Source: Dendrolimus kikuchii
Lineage: Eukaryota > Arthropoda > Insecta > Lepidoptera > Lasiocampidae
Reading direction: 5' to 3'
Length of the DNA stretch: 64,000 bases
Assembly (NCBI GenBank): GCA_019925095.2
Contig: CM034397.1
Location: 7,707,763 to 7,771,762, forward strand
Position numbers and translations under genes: made by a program. Each line of letters opens with the position of its first letter. Positions within the stretch are counted from its first letter, which is position 1. The notes below the pieces were generated by a model, which was not told the DNA's origin, did not search any database, and was given only the letters and a program-made list of their open reading frames with translations. Below are positions 43,048 to 55,057 of the stretch, piece by piece.

Positions 43048-43230
43048 ATGTCTTACCATGCAGTTCCTGAATTAAAAGGTAGACGTAAAAAATTATGGAT
43101 TGATATAGTGAGGGATAATATGCGTGCTAGTCTTACCACATTGAGGTATGTGGAAGGCCGTGAGGGCAAATGGACGAAAAAGAATGAAAGAAGAGACATT
43201 AAATTTTTGTGTGAGATATTATTAAATTAG
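43048..43230 (+). pseudogene. LINE reverse-transcriptase C-terminal stub, diverged
   Basis: Sixty codons with VPELKGRRKKLWIDIVRDNM and EGREGKWTKKNERRD resemble 'GRPKKRWID.VKDDM......R.KWRR.' LINE ends. The match is weaker than for the others. Confidence 0.5.
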
Positions 43231-44309
43231 TAAAATCGTAATCACGAAAAACATAATTCAAGTTACATATCAGCCACAAAGGCTTAAAAATAGATGGGCA
43301 TCCAAGAATCAATTTGTATTAGCTAATAGTTACAAAAATCGTACATGTCAAAAATGAGGTTCTCAAACTTTTTTAGATCGTAGAGCATACATGATATGTT
43401 TCCATTTTGAGTAGACCCTAGGCTTCCTCAATATGGTCGATTGCGATAATTTCGCCCCCCTCTTATCCATAACCTTTTTTTAGCCCAAACATTAATTTAA
43501 TACATAAGTATATGTACGTATTACGGGTTAAACTTTGTCAATATAGTGCTTAAACAAGTATTTATCCTTAGTTTTTCGGATTGGAAGATTCCGTCTAAAA
43601 AGTCTTGCACCGACAAATTTTATAACTCGACATAACCGTGTAAAACGGTTGTCGGGCTATCCCGGGTCGCATTGAATTTTGGAAATTTACCATGTTTTTG
43701 ACAGTTTGCACAGTGTTACTCATTTTAAAAGATTTGAATTCTAACTATCGCACATGGCCTAAGGCGGCCGCTCTTGCAGATTCGTATTCCAAGCATGACA
43801 AGTGTCAATAAAGTGAAACTTTGTTGTTTTACACGTACCTGTATATCTAGAGACGTGTCAAATTTACTATAGCAAGTTCTAAGCATTTATTCTACTTTTG
43901 ACAGATCGATGCCGGATCAATTAGTAATGTCCTAATGTGTTACCGACTCGATTTTGTAGTAAAATCGACTTCATTAAATAAATAAGTTTTAATCAATTTA
44001 ACTTACCCATATATTTTTTGCTAATAATACTATATCGTGTAATAAATATACTCGCATTTCAATGAACATATTTTACATGTATTAAATAAGCCATTTTATA
44101 AGCACTTAACACACACATAATTCTGGTATTATTTTTCTTTAAAGTAGAACATTTTTTTTTCATTTCGATTACTTTCGATTTATTTACGTATAGTGTCGAT
44201 GGTTTAATAGTTTGTGCGTTACAGGACTTAAGAAGATCACTATTCGTCACCCAACCCAACAATAAAGTACGACAATTATGTAATTTGTTTCATTGTTTTA
44301 TCTGTGCAG
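43231..44309. other. AT-rich stretch, no gene recognised
   Basis: No coding frame with motifs. TAATAAAGTACG near 44260 and similar are not linked to a gene. Confidence 0.4.
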
Positions 44310-44610
44310 GAACGAAGAAAGAATACAATTTCTTGCGGCCGGGCGGCCTGTCGTAAGAGGCGACAAAACAACCCACAGCCAGGTGGTAGGGCATTTGCCC
44401 GACTGGATGGCTACCACCGCTGGTCTAAAGTATGTCGCCATAACAACCTCGAGTTGTGTTCCGGCATTAGTGACCAGGTTCCAGTTTCCCTTAAGAGAGC
44501 AGCAGCGCATTTGTAGCACCTTTGGTTTTGCAAATGTCTATAGGCGATGGTAACCGCTTTTCATCAAGTGGGCCGTCTGCCTGTCTGCTGAACTCCTGCA
44601 ATAAAAAAAA
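44310..44610 (+). repeat. fullest copy of repeat family A
   Basis: About 300 bp ending in (A)8 at 44603-44610. A frame within it (CGRAACRKRRQNNPQPGGRA, then FARLDGYHRW) reads like retroelement protein, so this may be the 3' end of a LINE rather than a SINE. Other copies: 1-106 and 56471-56706. Confidence 0.7.
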
Positions 44611-46712
44611 TGTGAGCTTTACTGTCAAGAACTACTGTAACTAGATAGACGCGCAAACGTCAAAAGTAAAATAAATGCTTGGAAACAGTATAAGAGATTC
44701 TTCAAAAGCGACCGCTGGGCCCGCTGATCATAGTCGATCCCTGTGGTCGATGTATACTGGTTTGAGTATTATCAAATTATTAAACAACTTTTTCTTCGTC
44801 ACATGTACACTTGATGACAGACTAGTGTATAGAAATGTTATGATAGTAAAAGAATATTATTTGATATATGGGATACACGATATATCCTAAACAAACATAA
44901 TTTTGTATTATAACGAAATGTTTTTCAATGCGTAGGTATCAAGTTCGCATAGTTGAAGCTAGGCAGGCAGACTAGAGTAGTGATGGGAGGTAGGCCACGC
45001 GTCAGCTTAGTGAGGTACGAGAGGAATTGAAGCGACTACATTCTTACAGTCATTTTACTATTTTTGTTGCCACTCACAGTTTAAATAGGGACAGCTGTTT
45101 AACTCGATACTTTAGAACCGTTAATCCCATGTACACAGGAATACTGTTTGTATTCGCTGCAAAACTTTATGACCACTCTTTAAGTTAGCAACAGCTGGTT
45201 TTTCATACAAAATCAGTTACGTGTTCAACCTCCTGCAGCTAATCTAGGGAAGTTTTGATTTTGGTGATATGTATGTATTTAAGGTTAGAATAGCACCGAT
45301 AATGGTCTTTCCTCCATCAATGGACAAAACGACAAAGAAAGACATTCTGTAGAGTGCGTCTCACGAAGAAAGTCCCGCGACATAAAATGGAACTAATTAA
45401 ATAACCGCCCAGCCACGTTGTTATCTTATTTTTATCAAGTGTTTTAATGCAAAATGTTACATTATATTATTTCTCTTTGTACTAATACTATTACATCTGA
45501 AACTTCCTAAAATTGTTTTATCTGTCTAACATTCAGTTGCACGACCGTAGCGTCCCATCTGTGGGACTTCTTTCGTGAGACATAATCTAGGTATGACACG
45601 TGTTTTATATATAAGTATTGATGTTGCCGAATTGTTAAAAATATGTTTTAATACTTAATTCTGGTTTTATTTTATTGCTTATATCACAAGAAAGGAAGTT
45701 ATTCTATTTGAGATGGGATATGTGCTCGTTTTTAGTGTGCTTTAGGCTATATAAAAAAGTCCATACTCTTTCTTACCTTACAGTACTAATTTTAAATCTT
45801 ACCTTAACATCATACATATCCATATTGTTGATACACCTTGCAGATACTTATAGGCTGATGAAACGGTCTAACTCGTGATGTTATTTTATCCATAACTTAT
45901 TGAATGTGCGGACATTTAGCAGATACTTACATGACATTGTTGTTTCCAAATCGTATTATAATATTGGATAATAATTTTAATCAAGACCAACTTTTAAGAT
46001 TGCATGTATTAACTAAGTCTGATCTAAGACAATATTCCTTACAATTCTTGCAGCATGTACTGGGCAAAGTGAAACAATCATGGTTGGAATAATGTGACGA
46101 GTTGTACCGGGTAATCACGGAAGAACTAAAGAATGACAATGGTCTAGTAAAAAATGGAACTCGCAAGACGCTTTTGCGACACAGATAGCACCACCAATCC
46201 GTTCTTTTATTTAAGACATATTTTTTTGAACTTAAATAAGTCATGCATTGAAAGTCCTAATTTCATTATATTTGCGAATTTAAAGAGAAGCTAAATAAGA
46301 GTTTCTATTAATGACTGATGTAATAAAAAAGATTTAATTTAAAGTGTGTCAGCACTAGAGTTTACTCAAGTACAAGGTGAAAGGTGCGCAATGTACGTAG
46401 CGCAGAAAAAACTTAACACATTTGAGATAACGCTTGTATTAATTTGACTTTTCATAAAACTTCCATGCCCGGGGCCTTATATGAAAATCGTTATGCTTAC
46501 GGAGTAAACTCCAAAATATGTTTTAAATAATAAGAGGTTGATGTACAGTTTTAATTGAGATTTGCTATAACGACAAAAGAACAGATCTGTGGTTTCACCT
46601 GTTTCGCAGTGTCTTACGAATCACGTTCTTGACTAGGAGATTATCATTTTTTAATATTCTTCTCCGTTTGGTACACTACTGTCTACCCATCGAATAAGAA
46701 TAGCTTAGGTTA
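44611..46712. other. AT-rich stretch with one MITE, no gene recognised
   Basis: Apart from the MITE at 45358-45581 nothing is supported. The frames at 45675-45878 and 45904-46092 have no motifs. Confidence 0.4.
45358..45581. mobile_element. MITE with GTCTCACGAA ends
   Basis: The left end GTCTCACGAAGAAAGTCCCG and the right end, as reverse complement, GTCTCACGAAAGAAGTCCCA are inverted over about 20 bp. 224 bp, non-coding. No clear target duplication; superfamily not assigned. Confidence 0.7.
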
Positions 46713-47190
46713 GCGTCACACCTGCCGAAATTACGGCGCTGAAAGTTCAGTGAAATACGCTTCCAGTATTTTTAAGTAACCTATGACACATCAGCAGAAA
46801 TGACTTGGCGTTCGGCCTAATGCCGAACCTTTCGTCTAGCGGTTGTTTTCATGAGAACGCGTTCAATGTATATTCAATAGCAATCAGCAAATCGCTTTAA
46901 ACTTCGCCGAATGTAGTGGGATCATTCTATGTACATCTACATATCACCTCTTTATGTTCCCAACACTGATCATTTTAATAGTTTAAAATAATAGGTAGGT
47001 ACATAATACAGTAAGATGTTTCAGGAAAAATTATGTACCTTACTATTTTCCATTGCGTAACCCACTGAACTATGCGTTCCGGAATTCCGACTGTTCGATG
47101 GGGCATTTGGTTTGTCATGATAACCGAATACTAAGACCGATCATTCAGTCGCCGTAGTTTTGGCACCGCAGCTTTTCGGCAGGTATGTCG
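46713..47190. mobile_element. MITE with ACCTGCCGAAA ends
   Basis: The left end GCGTCACACCTGCCGAAA and the right end, as reverse complement, CGACATACCTGCCGAAA are inverted. TTA lies outside each end (46710-46712 and 47191-47193), as a PIF/Harbinger TWA duplication would. 478 bp, non-coding. The call is tentative. Confidence 0.55.
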
Positions 47191-48862
47191 TTACACTTAG
47201 TATGTGCAGACGTGTGCGTGAGATTCGGTTCAATCGTGTAGAATAGAGTATAGAGTAATGGAGCTGTTCCTTTCATTGGTTTCTATATCACATCTATCCG
47301 ATCTTTTTCAATTGCTACCAGTAATAAACAAAAAAAGGATAGTTTGAATATAGAAGCCGGTAGTTAAGCAATGTCAACGATAAGGTTTGTTCATAATAAG
47401 GTATTTTAGGCACTAGTTACATTTCTCTTTATATTCCCTAAACATTTAGCACTCGTGTCACAGTTTTTAAATTTGACAGGACCACTTATATACACTTGGT
47501 ATTGTGTGGATTTGAGAATAAGATGTATATTCGTAAAGCATCTATTGTAAAAGCTGTTGTTTTTTTTAATAAATAATTACTATTGATTTTAGCAATTAAG
47601 AGTATTTAGTTTTGTTCAAACAAATTTATTTAATTGGTTTCGATTGAATTTTATTTTAACGCGACCAAAATGGACTCGAAATAACATTCCAAGAGAAATC
47701 AAGCTGACGTGTATTTCTATATTTTTTTTATATGTATAAAAATAATAACAACAAAAGCGACATATTGCATTTTAAGCAACCTTTATTCATGATAGATATA
47801 AGACATATCCTATATACTTATATTGTTGAAATTATATAAGGTTAAAAACATTTAAATATTTAAACTGTATTTTTATTACATAAATCTGTTTGGTTATGGT
47901 TAAGGAATTATATTTTATTTCTTTGTTTTACTAATGATAATTGTGCTAAATTTAGTATTAAGGATTTATTTTGGTGTGTGCAATGAATTCAATATACACA
48001 CGTTTTCCATGGACTCTTCTACACGTTTGTTCGCGAGATAATCACCGTGGAAAAGGCCATGGTAAGTTGACTTTATATCCAAATAAAACTACTTGAAATA
48101 ACGATATCTCTTTTATTTCATATATTACTCCACAATCCCTTGCTACAACTGGGATAATGTTAGTTTTAGTGTCTGTAACCAAATGCGGCTTACTGTGTTA
48201 ATAAACAACCATGTTAATGATATAGCTATATTAGTGTATATAAATAAGTTTTCCAATATTTATCGTCATTAACAATATCGCATCTTAAATAATGTATTTA
48301 ACTCTCGGCTACTTCGGCGCGACTTATTTCTAATATTAATATTATCCCAGCTGTAGCAAGGGCATTAGACAATAAATTAATGACGGCGCAGTTGTAAACA
48401 TCGTTCTTTACACGCTTCGTAATGAAGGAAAAAGAGAAAATGAAAAATAGAATCTTGGGATCACCCAAGATTCAAGAGGACTCTACCCCAAAGCTAACCG
48501 CGTCACGCCGATACGCTGTGAGAGCGTGTTATCAAACCGATGGAGCTGGCCTTGACAGCTGTAATAAAGATAACGATTCCAGTTTGGCTGTACTACGTAG
48601 GCAATACTAGAGATCAGTGGTTTGTACAATATCCATTGCTTAGCGTTTGAGGTATGGGGTATTTCCAATTGAGTATTTTTTATGGTTTCGTAGCAAAATA
48701 ATGAAGAATGTTTTTCATTACTACGAAACTTCACAGTTCCTGGGCTGCCACAGCACTGGCCTGATTTTTTATACATTATCCCTTATGTTTTCTTACAAAA
48801 AGGAATAAACAAGAATCAGGAAAATAATTCTAATAACTGTTTATGTATTTAACATTGGGTGT
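47191..48862. other. AT-rich DNA 3' of rough
   Basis: It probably includes the 3' UTR of rough next to 48862. The frame at 48422-48610 has no motif. A perfect 10-bp hairpin GAATCTTGGG/CCCAAGATTC sits near 48451-48475. Confidence 0.4.
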
Positions 48863-50298
48863 TCATTTCTCAAGAGAAGACTGCTGCTGTACTGGTAGGC
48901 AAGGACATGGGGGAGAACAATACGGCGTTCCTAATACAGTTGGGAACAAACCAGAGGCAGCGGCTAATTGTCTGAAAATAAAAAATAATCGTAAATAATG
49001 TTGTGGTTGTTAAGTATAAAAAAGATTGAATGTTTTTAACGAAAATTAGTTTCTGAACCAGATTCGAGAGTGGTTGGTTGGATCATTTTTTATTACATGC
49101 TTTTATAGTTTCCATAGTGCAATAATTAAACGGTCAATGATCATAGTTTAGGGTACCCATCATTTTGCAGGAACTGCTACTTTTTTGCACTTTACTAATT
49201 TTTAACTTCTTTCATTTATGGTATGTCCATAGAAACATACCATAGATGAAAGTGACCGACCTTACTATCGGTGAAAATTTGACATGAACTCCATAAAAGT
49301 AATGGCAAAATGTAACCCATGGTAAAGTAACAATCAATAGTAAAATATAGGAACCGGCCATTAATTTATTAAGAATCGTCTTTTAGTTCAATCTAGAAAT
49401 AATGGTAAGTTTTACTTCTAGAAGGCGATTAAGCAATAAGTACCTGTATTGTTGATCAAGATGAGCTTTTTCAATTCGTTTGTCCTTCGCTCTCCTGTTT
49501 TGAAACCAAATCTTAACTTGTGTTTCACTTAGTGAAAGTGCCGATGCTAATTCGCACCTGTAATCAAGATTTAATAATAAATCAACAAACAAATATATTG
49601 AAGTCTATTAAGCTAAGCAAGTATTGTTTGTTTTACGAGTAGGTAACATATAACAGAACACCGAGATTGATTTTAAAATCCAAACCAGAGTAAAGAACGG
49701 AAAGTACGTCTACGATTTTGCCGGGATACGAACAAGTGACCTCTACGTTTCAATGAACTAGACGGGCAAACTATGACCAAAGAGGCCGCTATTACCAGTC
49801 ATTAGCAATGTAACATTTTGATTTAGCTTAGCAATATTGAGAAGGAATTCTGTTTCTTTAAACTTTGTCGGGCCATTAACTAATGTCATAAGAGCTTAAT
49901 CGCTGCGGTAAGCATCTTATTGATTCACTATATAGACACTGCCTGTACCGTTATAGGTATCGATAGTATCTATATAGTGTAGAAATTCTTATTACTCATA
50001 GCTTCTGTACTGTCACTATACCAAAATGAAATTCTGTTAAACTTAAGAATTAAATTTTAATTGTTAGTTTTATATTGCGGTAAATCCGTAAATGCTGTTA
50101 GTTAGTTTACTGCTAGATTTACCTACAATACCCCTGAGTGTATTTAACTCGTAGTATATAACAAGAAATATACAAACCTTCGCGCTCTGGCCACATATTC
50201 TCCCCTCGCATATTCCAATTCAAGTCGCAGTGTTTGATGTGCAGAGAAAGTAGTTCTTTGTCTCCGTGGTCGACTTTCTTTGCGACGTCGCCGAGCAA
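48863..50298 (-). CDS. ro: homeobox transcription factor Rough, last three coding exons
   Basis: Exons 50298-50178, 49557-49444 and 48971-48863 have good GT-AG sites and joining phases. Together they give a full homeodomain: [20 protein letters not shown], continuing to the recognition helix [20 protein letters not shown] and QQYR. The run [15 protein letters not shown] is the hallmark of Rough; Gln at homeodomain position 50 and W48/F49/N51/R53 are present, while position 20 is Tyr rather than Phe. One intron splits codon 31. The tail is short: [20 protein letters not shown], then Pro/Cys/Gln-rich sequence to QQQSSLEK and a TGA at 48863-48865. In Drosophila, Rough controls photoreceptor R2/R5 fate in the eye. 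The first listed exon begins in phase (two bases complete a codon), so at least one upstream exon exists; I could not find it up to the window end. Confidence 0.92.
49720..49795 (-). repeat. tRNA-like SINE fragment in a rough intron
   Basis: On the minus strand GGCCTCTTTGGTCATAGTTT serves as an A-box-like part and CTTGTTCGTATCCC as a B-box-like part, about 45 bases apart. Confidence 0.4.
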
Positions 50299-51080
50299 CT
50301 GAAAAAAAATAATATTGCGTCATTATACAACCTAATGAATTAAGAGACTTTTTGGTGGGAACTTGAAGGAGTGATGTTTGCTGTGAAATAGCTTTAGTTA
50401 TTGTTGAGATTTTAAGATCGTGTAATTTTATTTTTACAAAATTAGGTGCCGTGGAAAAATAATACTTAAAAAGAACAATAGCTTTGTATGTTGTGATTGT
50501 TGCTTAAAATGTTTGAAACTGAATTTAATAGAAGATATTATAGCCAGTGAGGCATCTTAAGAACAGCTGAGATTAAAGAGTCAAACAAGCATAGTGATGA
50601 TACGAAGACGAGTATGGGGTTTTTATGGTAAAGTATTCAGCACTATACAATATAGGTATAATGGGTAATATTTAATAATTTACAAATACTATAAAAGTTT
50701 AAGATCGCGTCAACGCACCTTGAGTAACTCTTACAAAACCGTGAGAAAACAAGTTTAGTTAGTTCCGGCTTACTCGGTGATGGACACGCCGCAAAAAGAT
50801 TATGCAAAAACGGTAAGTGTAAGGATTCACTATAGTTAAAAGTCGGTAAGCGATTATGCCATGAGAAAACCGTGCTTGTAGGAGCTCCGGTTCCGCAACA
50901 TGCTCCGGAAGTGATCGCGCCGCGCCGGTGGGTGTGAAGTGCGAAGCCTTGCGGTAACGGTTGGCGGAATTATATTAGTTTAATCACGTATAGAGTTGAT
51001 TTTAATAGTCATTAAATATCCAAAGTAACAAATTTTAACTTTCTAAATTTATGTTCCTACCCAATATACCAGAATAAATG
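50299..51080. other. upstream of rough exon; G+C-rich patch at 50880-50965
   Basis: On the minus strand a frame without ATG stays open for about 80 codons across 50965-50710. It is Ser/Pro/His-rich but lacks the splice phase needed to join the ro exon, so I do not call it coding. Confidence 0.35.
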
Positions 51081-51084
51081 CAAC

Positions 51085-51180
51085 ATTTACAATGGCGTCT
51101 GGGGTTGAGCAGGTTAAACCTTTGCCGGCCTACCCCACTGCAACGCAGAGGCTCCGGATTTAATTCCTGGTATGGTAAAT
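51085..51180 (+). repeat. tRNA-derived SINE head
   Basis: GGTTGAGCAGGTTAAACCTT (A box) and CCGGATTTAATTCCTGGTAT (B box) frame CAACGCAGAGG. A sister copy is at 62500-62580. Confidence 0.6.
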
Positions 51181-51699
51181 TTCGGTAACGAATTTTCTTC
51201 GTTATTTACTATGGTCTGGGTGTCCGATGTCGATCCCAGTGTAGTCCAAGTAACTTTCTTAATTTTAGGGGATACACAATATGTGTGTTTATCTGCTGAT
51301 TATTGGTATATAATCTATACCGATGAGTAAAATTGACTCGTCTACCTATGATTTTAAAATAAATGGTGAAAATTGCCATTTTTACCATATACTTGAGAGT
51401 TTGTAGGATTTTTGTTTGTTGATCTGTCTGAAAGTTTATCTCGAATAATCTTCGAAACGGCGTGACGGATTTCAATGAAAATTTTAATTACTTATTAAAA
51501 CAGGAATTTTATATTAAATGTTTATGTATTATTGATGTCGATATCTTAAGGCTTTACGAATATAAACACGAAGTCAATCGGATAATAAGAGGGAAGAGGT
51601 TAAAATCTCAACGCGCTTCAAACTCTAGGAGCCTTGTGGCGGTTTACACCCGGATAGTGGATCTGGCTTTTGTATTTGTCAATTCTTGAAATATTAAAC

Positions 51700-52060
51700 C
51701 TAAACAGAATCAAAAAGAGGCGATATAGCTGGAGGGTCCGAAACATCTCCATAAGACGACCTCAACTCATGGCTGAGACCAACATAATTAGGGAGACAAA
51801 ATATCACCATCTCCGCGGGCTCGGTCATGTAGAACGGATGGAGGTGGATCCTGGCGTAAAGAAAACATACTTGGGGCGACCAGTCAGTCGGCGACCGGTC
51901 GGCCGTCTTAAGTATCGCTGGAAAGATAGAGTGGAAGCTGACCTGACCCTACTATAAGCCCACAACTGGCAAGACACTGCGCAGGACAGAGGAAAGTGGC
52001 GTGCTCTTGTTTCGTAAACCAAGACCCACCCACTTTGGGTCGCTGAGCCTACGAAGTTAG
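51700..52060 (+). pseudogene. LINE reverse-transcriptase C-terminal stub
   Basis: The plus frame LRGLGHVERMEVDPGVKKTY, then GRPVGRLKYRWKDRVEADL, is broken by one stop (51955-51957). It continues AHNWQDTAQDRGKW and past a second stop to KTHPLWVAEPTK. This 'GHVERM...GRP..R.K.RW.D.VE.DL....NWQ..AQDR..W' order is a standard LINE end. Different family from the other stubs. Confidence 0.8.
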
Positions 52061-52929
52061 TTAGAATTAAAATTGCAGAGTGCCTCAAGTACCCATTTTA
52101 CTAATAAAAATTCACTACAGTCTGATCCAATGAAAAATTATAGCTCGGTTCGTATTCAGATATTATTAAAGAAGTGCTGTACAAAAGCTACTAGCGCCTC
52201 GAACAAATGCTCCGAGATACTCGCCAGCTCCCAGCCTATTATACCTACTTTCATTATTATTCATACTTATTTACAATTAAGATAAGTCGTTTTTGAGATA
52301 TGGCATATTTTCGATTATTGATTTTTTTATTTTATATATTGAATAGATTCGCGTTTGATTGACATTGCGTCTGATGTTAGGTGGAAATGCAATCTAAAGT
52401 TGAGCACGCTATATACAATGTAGATAACATTGTATATTTCAGGAAAAACAAACGACGGTAAAGAGTTCCACTCTTCGTATACGTATAATAAAAGTGGAAG
52501 CATAGCGTTTCGTCACCTTTGTTGGTATTTCCACCAAATATTTTAAAGTATTTGTTCATCTATATGGAGCCTTCTGTAAAGCGTGTGACTGACAAACACT
52601 TGGCCTATTTTCATCTTTACTTATCGGACCTTTAAACAGTCAGAATGAGTATTCTGTACAAGTGTACAACCTATACTGTAGTCTAAAATTATTTAAATCG
52701 CAGTCTCAGGTGAAACGTAAATCAAGAAGGTTCAGATTGAAGCGCTACACGACAAGCGACATATGGCGGGTTAGTGTCGATTACAATAGCGTCCGGTCAA
52801 TTAGTGATTGATTCACGATTCGATGCACTTGATAATAATATATCCCGAGATTTTAAAGGACTTCAATTTACTTGCAACACAGAAATACAACCTATGTGGC
52901 TTTTAAGTACCTAACTAAATCATGGCTTA
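52061..52929. other. AT-rich stretch, no gene recognised
   Basis: Nothing supported beyond short frames. Confidence 0.4.
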
Positions 52930-53170
52930 ATGAATAGCGTACTCGAATTCTAATGAGGTGGGTTTTAATCTTAGCCTGGAAGGAAATTTTGTGACGTAAT
53001 TTTACACGTTCTGAAAGTGAAGAAAAAACATCGTGGTGAAATCTTTATGTCGAAATAACCGATGTGTGGAACCCACCAATCCGTCTTGGATAAGCATCGC
53101 GGGCTTACCGTCTATTTCTCAGAAGGAGTTCCGGTTGAAGTCTTGGTCTGGGTTCTTGACTTAAATTCAA
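52930..53170 (+). repeat. tRNA-derived SINE-like copy, lepidopteran type
   Basis: Matches 3729-3990 in order: GTTTTAATCTTAGCCTGGAA, CTGAAAGTGAAGAAAAAACA, TCGTGGTGAAAT, then AACCCACCAATCCGTCTTGG and AAGCATCGCGGGCTTACC. Confidence 0.6.
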
Positions 53171-54034
53171 ACGTTGTTCAGTATACTATTGTCATAAATA
53201 ATACTTATGGCGTCATTGGCAAATAAAACGGGAAAATGCTCAAAAAGCATATCTAATAAGATTGATGTCTGAATTACATTTACCTATGTACTTAAATAAA
53301 CGAGTATCGCATTATTGTTGGCATGTCTGTTTTCATTAGTTAGAGCCATGCGTGCGAGATCTTGTTCATCTTATATTGTTCACATTGAATCACAATGTTT
53401 ATTTGTCGGTTTTGTGTTCATATGAACTAATGACCGCAATCAACTAGGACTACGAGTAACTATGTAGTATATATAGGTGCATTGAAAACAAATGTACACT
53501 CTTTTACATGTGGGTACGCTAGCTAGTTAGCAGCCGTTCCTAATCTTTAATTATTTCGCAGTTCTACCATGGAAGATTCTTTGCCATGGTTTTACTAGAC
53601 ATTATTATTGTTATTTCATGTATATAGATAAAGAAGTCTCTGAAAGTGATTGTGGGAAAGTAACACAGATTTTTTCCAAATACGCTGCCCAACACTAAAA
53701 AGTGGTATAAAAGAATCTTAGTTATACCTGTTGCTGATGAAATCGTTGCTGCTTCTTCAGATAACACGTTAGTTACGGATCGCTGTATATAGTAAAAGGT
53801 AAACATATGTACAACAAAAAACATTCAAAGAAATTTCATTACATCATTACAATCTTATAACATTAATAGTAAGACGGATTCTCGGACTCTCAAAGTGAAG
53901 CCGACTAAAGGATGCCGATTTTGATATAGAAAGCCGATCGCGCCGCAGTGCGTTACGAGAACTTATTAGGTTATTAAATTAGTACGAATAAACGTAAAAT
54001 AGTTTCCAATGGATCCACACAAACGCAAACCACG

Positions 54035-54110
<76 letters not shown>

Positions 54111-54119
54111 TATATATAT

Positions 54120-54160
<41 letters not shown>

Positions 54161-54809
54161 CCTATATATATAAGTTCACGCACAAAGTTTAAAAAAATGT
54201 TCCATTTGACGTTTTCGATCACGTAGCTTTCGTTTATACTTTTATTAGTTCGTCTGAGATTGGAACTGAGAAAATAAAAGCATGCTGTTTAATATATATA
54301 GGTATTATTATAAAATTATTGACAAATTATAATTAAGTACTCTTCAAATTAATTGTGCTTTAAGCTCTGTGAGTGAGGAGTCCTATCAAAGTGAAACAAC
54401 GATGATTTGTGTCCAATTTGTAGAGATAAGATACGAATGTAAAAAGGGTGAAATTTTGTGGGATCTATGTCAGCTGTGGAACATCCCTTGCATTGTCGGG
54501 GTATACGTACTTATGTAATTGGCTCACAATGGAGGTATAATCTCCTAGAGTGTTGTCACATTAAATTGTCATGCGCTTAATCGAGTTGAAACCGAGAGCT
54601 ATGTTAAGAATTACAGATTTGTGGATTAACTTTGCCTATAAAAATAATATTGGACACAATTATTTCTATAGGTAAACTAATTTCTTCAAATAACAAATGA
54701 GGAATTACTGAAAAATTATATTATGTCCTTATTCAAATTTAAGATTTATTTTAGATTGATTAGTTGTAAAACACAAACGTCGTCACTTAGCTGTGTTGTG
54801 TGGTGTTAC
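53171..54809. other. AT-rich stretch with a long TA/TACA tract
   Basis: Apart from the microsatellite at 54033-54172 nothing is recognised. The minus frame at 53564-53824 has no motif. Confidence 0.4.
54033..54172. repeat. TA-rich compound microsatellite
   Basis: About 140 bases of TA dinucleotides broken by short ACAC and CATA units. Confidence 0.95.
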
Positions 54810-55057
54810 AGGAATGGATATCTAAGATGAGAAATGAGTATATAAGGAGATCTTTGAAAGCTGCACCCGTGACTGAAAAATTGAGAGGAAGAAGATTAAG
54901 GTGGTACGGACATGTAATGAGGAAGGATGAGAGTCACGTGACAAAGAGAATGTTAAACTGCAATATTGATGGGTAAAAATGTAAAGGTAGACCAAAAAAC
55001 AGATGGATGGATTGTGTGAAGGATGATAGTATGATTTGTGGTGTGACAGAGGATGTA

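Noticed and set aside
50710..50965. Ser/Pro-rich minus-strand frame as a possible first exon of rough
   Set aside because: No ATG, and its plausible donor gives the wrong phase to join the ro exon at 50298.
53966..54222. Tyr/Ile-repeat frames across the TA microsatellite
   Set aside because: Translation of a dinucleotide repeat, not a protein.
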